21,993 nt of DNA from Anaerolineales bacterium UBA2232. GTDB taxonomy: Bacteria > Chloroflexota > Anaerolineae > UBA2200. Numbering within the stretch: the stretch's first letter is position 1; each line of letters starts with the position of its first letter. Positions 21,670 to 21,993 of this stretch are shown one piece after another. The DNA lies in assembly GCA_002348045.1 (NCBI GenBank), contig DDYO01000001.1, positions 1,030-23,022 on the forward strand. Direction: 5' to 3'. The translations under genes and the position numbers were made by a program. The notes beneath the pieces are model-generated. The model made no database searches. It worked only from the letters and a program-made list of their open reading frames with translations, and was not told the origin of the DNA.

Positions 21670-21938
21670 TGGTCACCTGGTCGTTGTCCGGTATGGTGCC
21701 CTCGGTGCTATTAGCATCTGCATGAACGACACCGTCTTAGTGACATCTTGTGTGAAAAGAATGGGGGTATTTCTTACCTGATCTTCGATGTCGTATGATA
21801 GAGGAGGGGGCTCTTTCACCAAGGTCCTGTGTCACGCGCAGGACTTGACCCACTGCAAAGGAGGTGACTGGTCAGATACCAAATGGGCAATGCCCAGCAC
21901 AGTTTCAACCGTTGAGCTAACCCAAGGAGGAAAGGCAA

Positions 21939-21993
21939 ATGTCGAAGCGGGCAAAGTGGACCGTGGCGGGGCTGACAGTCTTAGCCATGCTGA
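21939..21993 (+). CDS. N-terminus of an exported protein, cut by the window end
   Basis: Only 18 codons are visible: MSKRAKWTVAGLTVLAML. A basic start (SKRAK) followed by a hydrophobic run is a typical signal peptide or lipoprotein leader. AAGGAGG at 21924-21930 lies 8 nt before ATG, an excellent ribosome-binding site. Such leaders often begin solute-binding proteins of ABC importers, which would suit the nearby dehydrogenase/aldolase pair, but that is a guess from position alone. Confidence 0.7.
   Translation, partial: MSKRAKWTVAGLTVLAML

Overview
The window is GC-rich bacterial DNA, and every convincing gene reads on the + strand. No marker gene fixes the taxon. A DegV protein, an MGDG-synthase-like glycosyltransferase, an ABC1/UbiB kinase and a lipoprotein HlyD adaptor with no outer-membrane channel nearby suggest a monoderm or Chloroflexota-like bacterium. 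That is inference only.

Region 1 (1-2900) is loosely packed. It holds the 3' part of an unrecognised gene, a hairpin-rich gap, a short phasin-like coiled-coil protein, a DegV fatty-acid-binding protein, the frameshifted remains of a HAD phosphatase (related to the intact gene at 16792), and a small protein with ten cysteines in a duplicated C-x12-C-x2-C-x2-C pattern.

Region 2 (2900-11460) has a membrane and lipid theme. In order it encodes a radical SAM/SPASM-like enzyme, a cis-prenyltransferase (UppS family) lacking a normally conserved metal-ligand Glu, a P2-type cation ATPase overlapping it by 4 bp, a GT28/MGDG-synthase-like glycosyltransferase, an ABC1/UbiB kinase with a KLAQ instead of KxGQ motif, and a small three-helix membrane protein. 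Together they could make, glycosylate or manage an isoprenoid or glycolipid, but no step is proven.

Region 3 (11600-16280) starts with a transposase stub fused almost directly to a tightly coupled ABC-2 export operon: two separate ATPases, one permease and a lipoprotein HlyD-type adaptor. The two ATPases carry complementary defects that fall in the same composite ATP site. The adaptor's coiled coil carries a six-fold motif with mirror-symmetric spacing.

Region 4 (16440-17463) has a truncated GNAT-like ORF running into an intact HAD-IB phosphatase.

Region 5 (17464-21135) is a zinc-dependent dehydrogenase plus class I (DhnA/LacD-like) aldolase pair, probably for sugar or polyol catabolism. 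Each gene is followed by a long perfect hairpin. The pair is bracketed by two related ~180-bp structured repeats that contain tRNA-Gly-like 3' halves. A second GNAT acetyltransferase follows, and the window ends in the signal peptide of an exported protein.

The best candidates for something undescribed are the tRNA-derived repeat pair around the dehydrogenase/aldolase module, the ten-Cys protein beside the radical SAM/prenyltransferase cluster, and the asymmetric ABC exporter with its symmetric adaptor.
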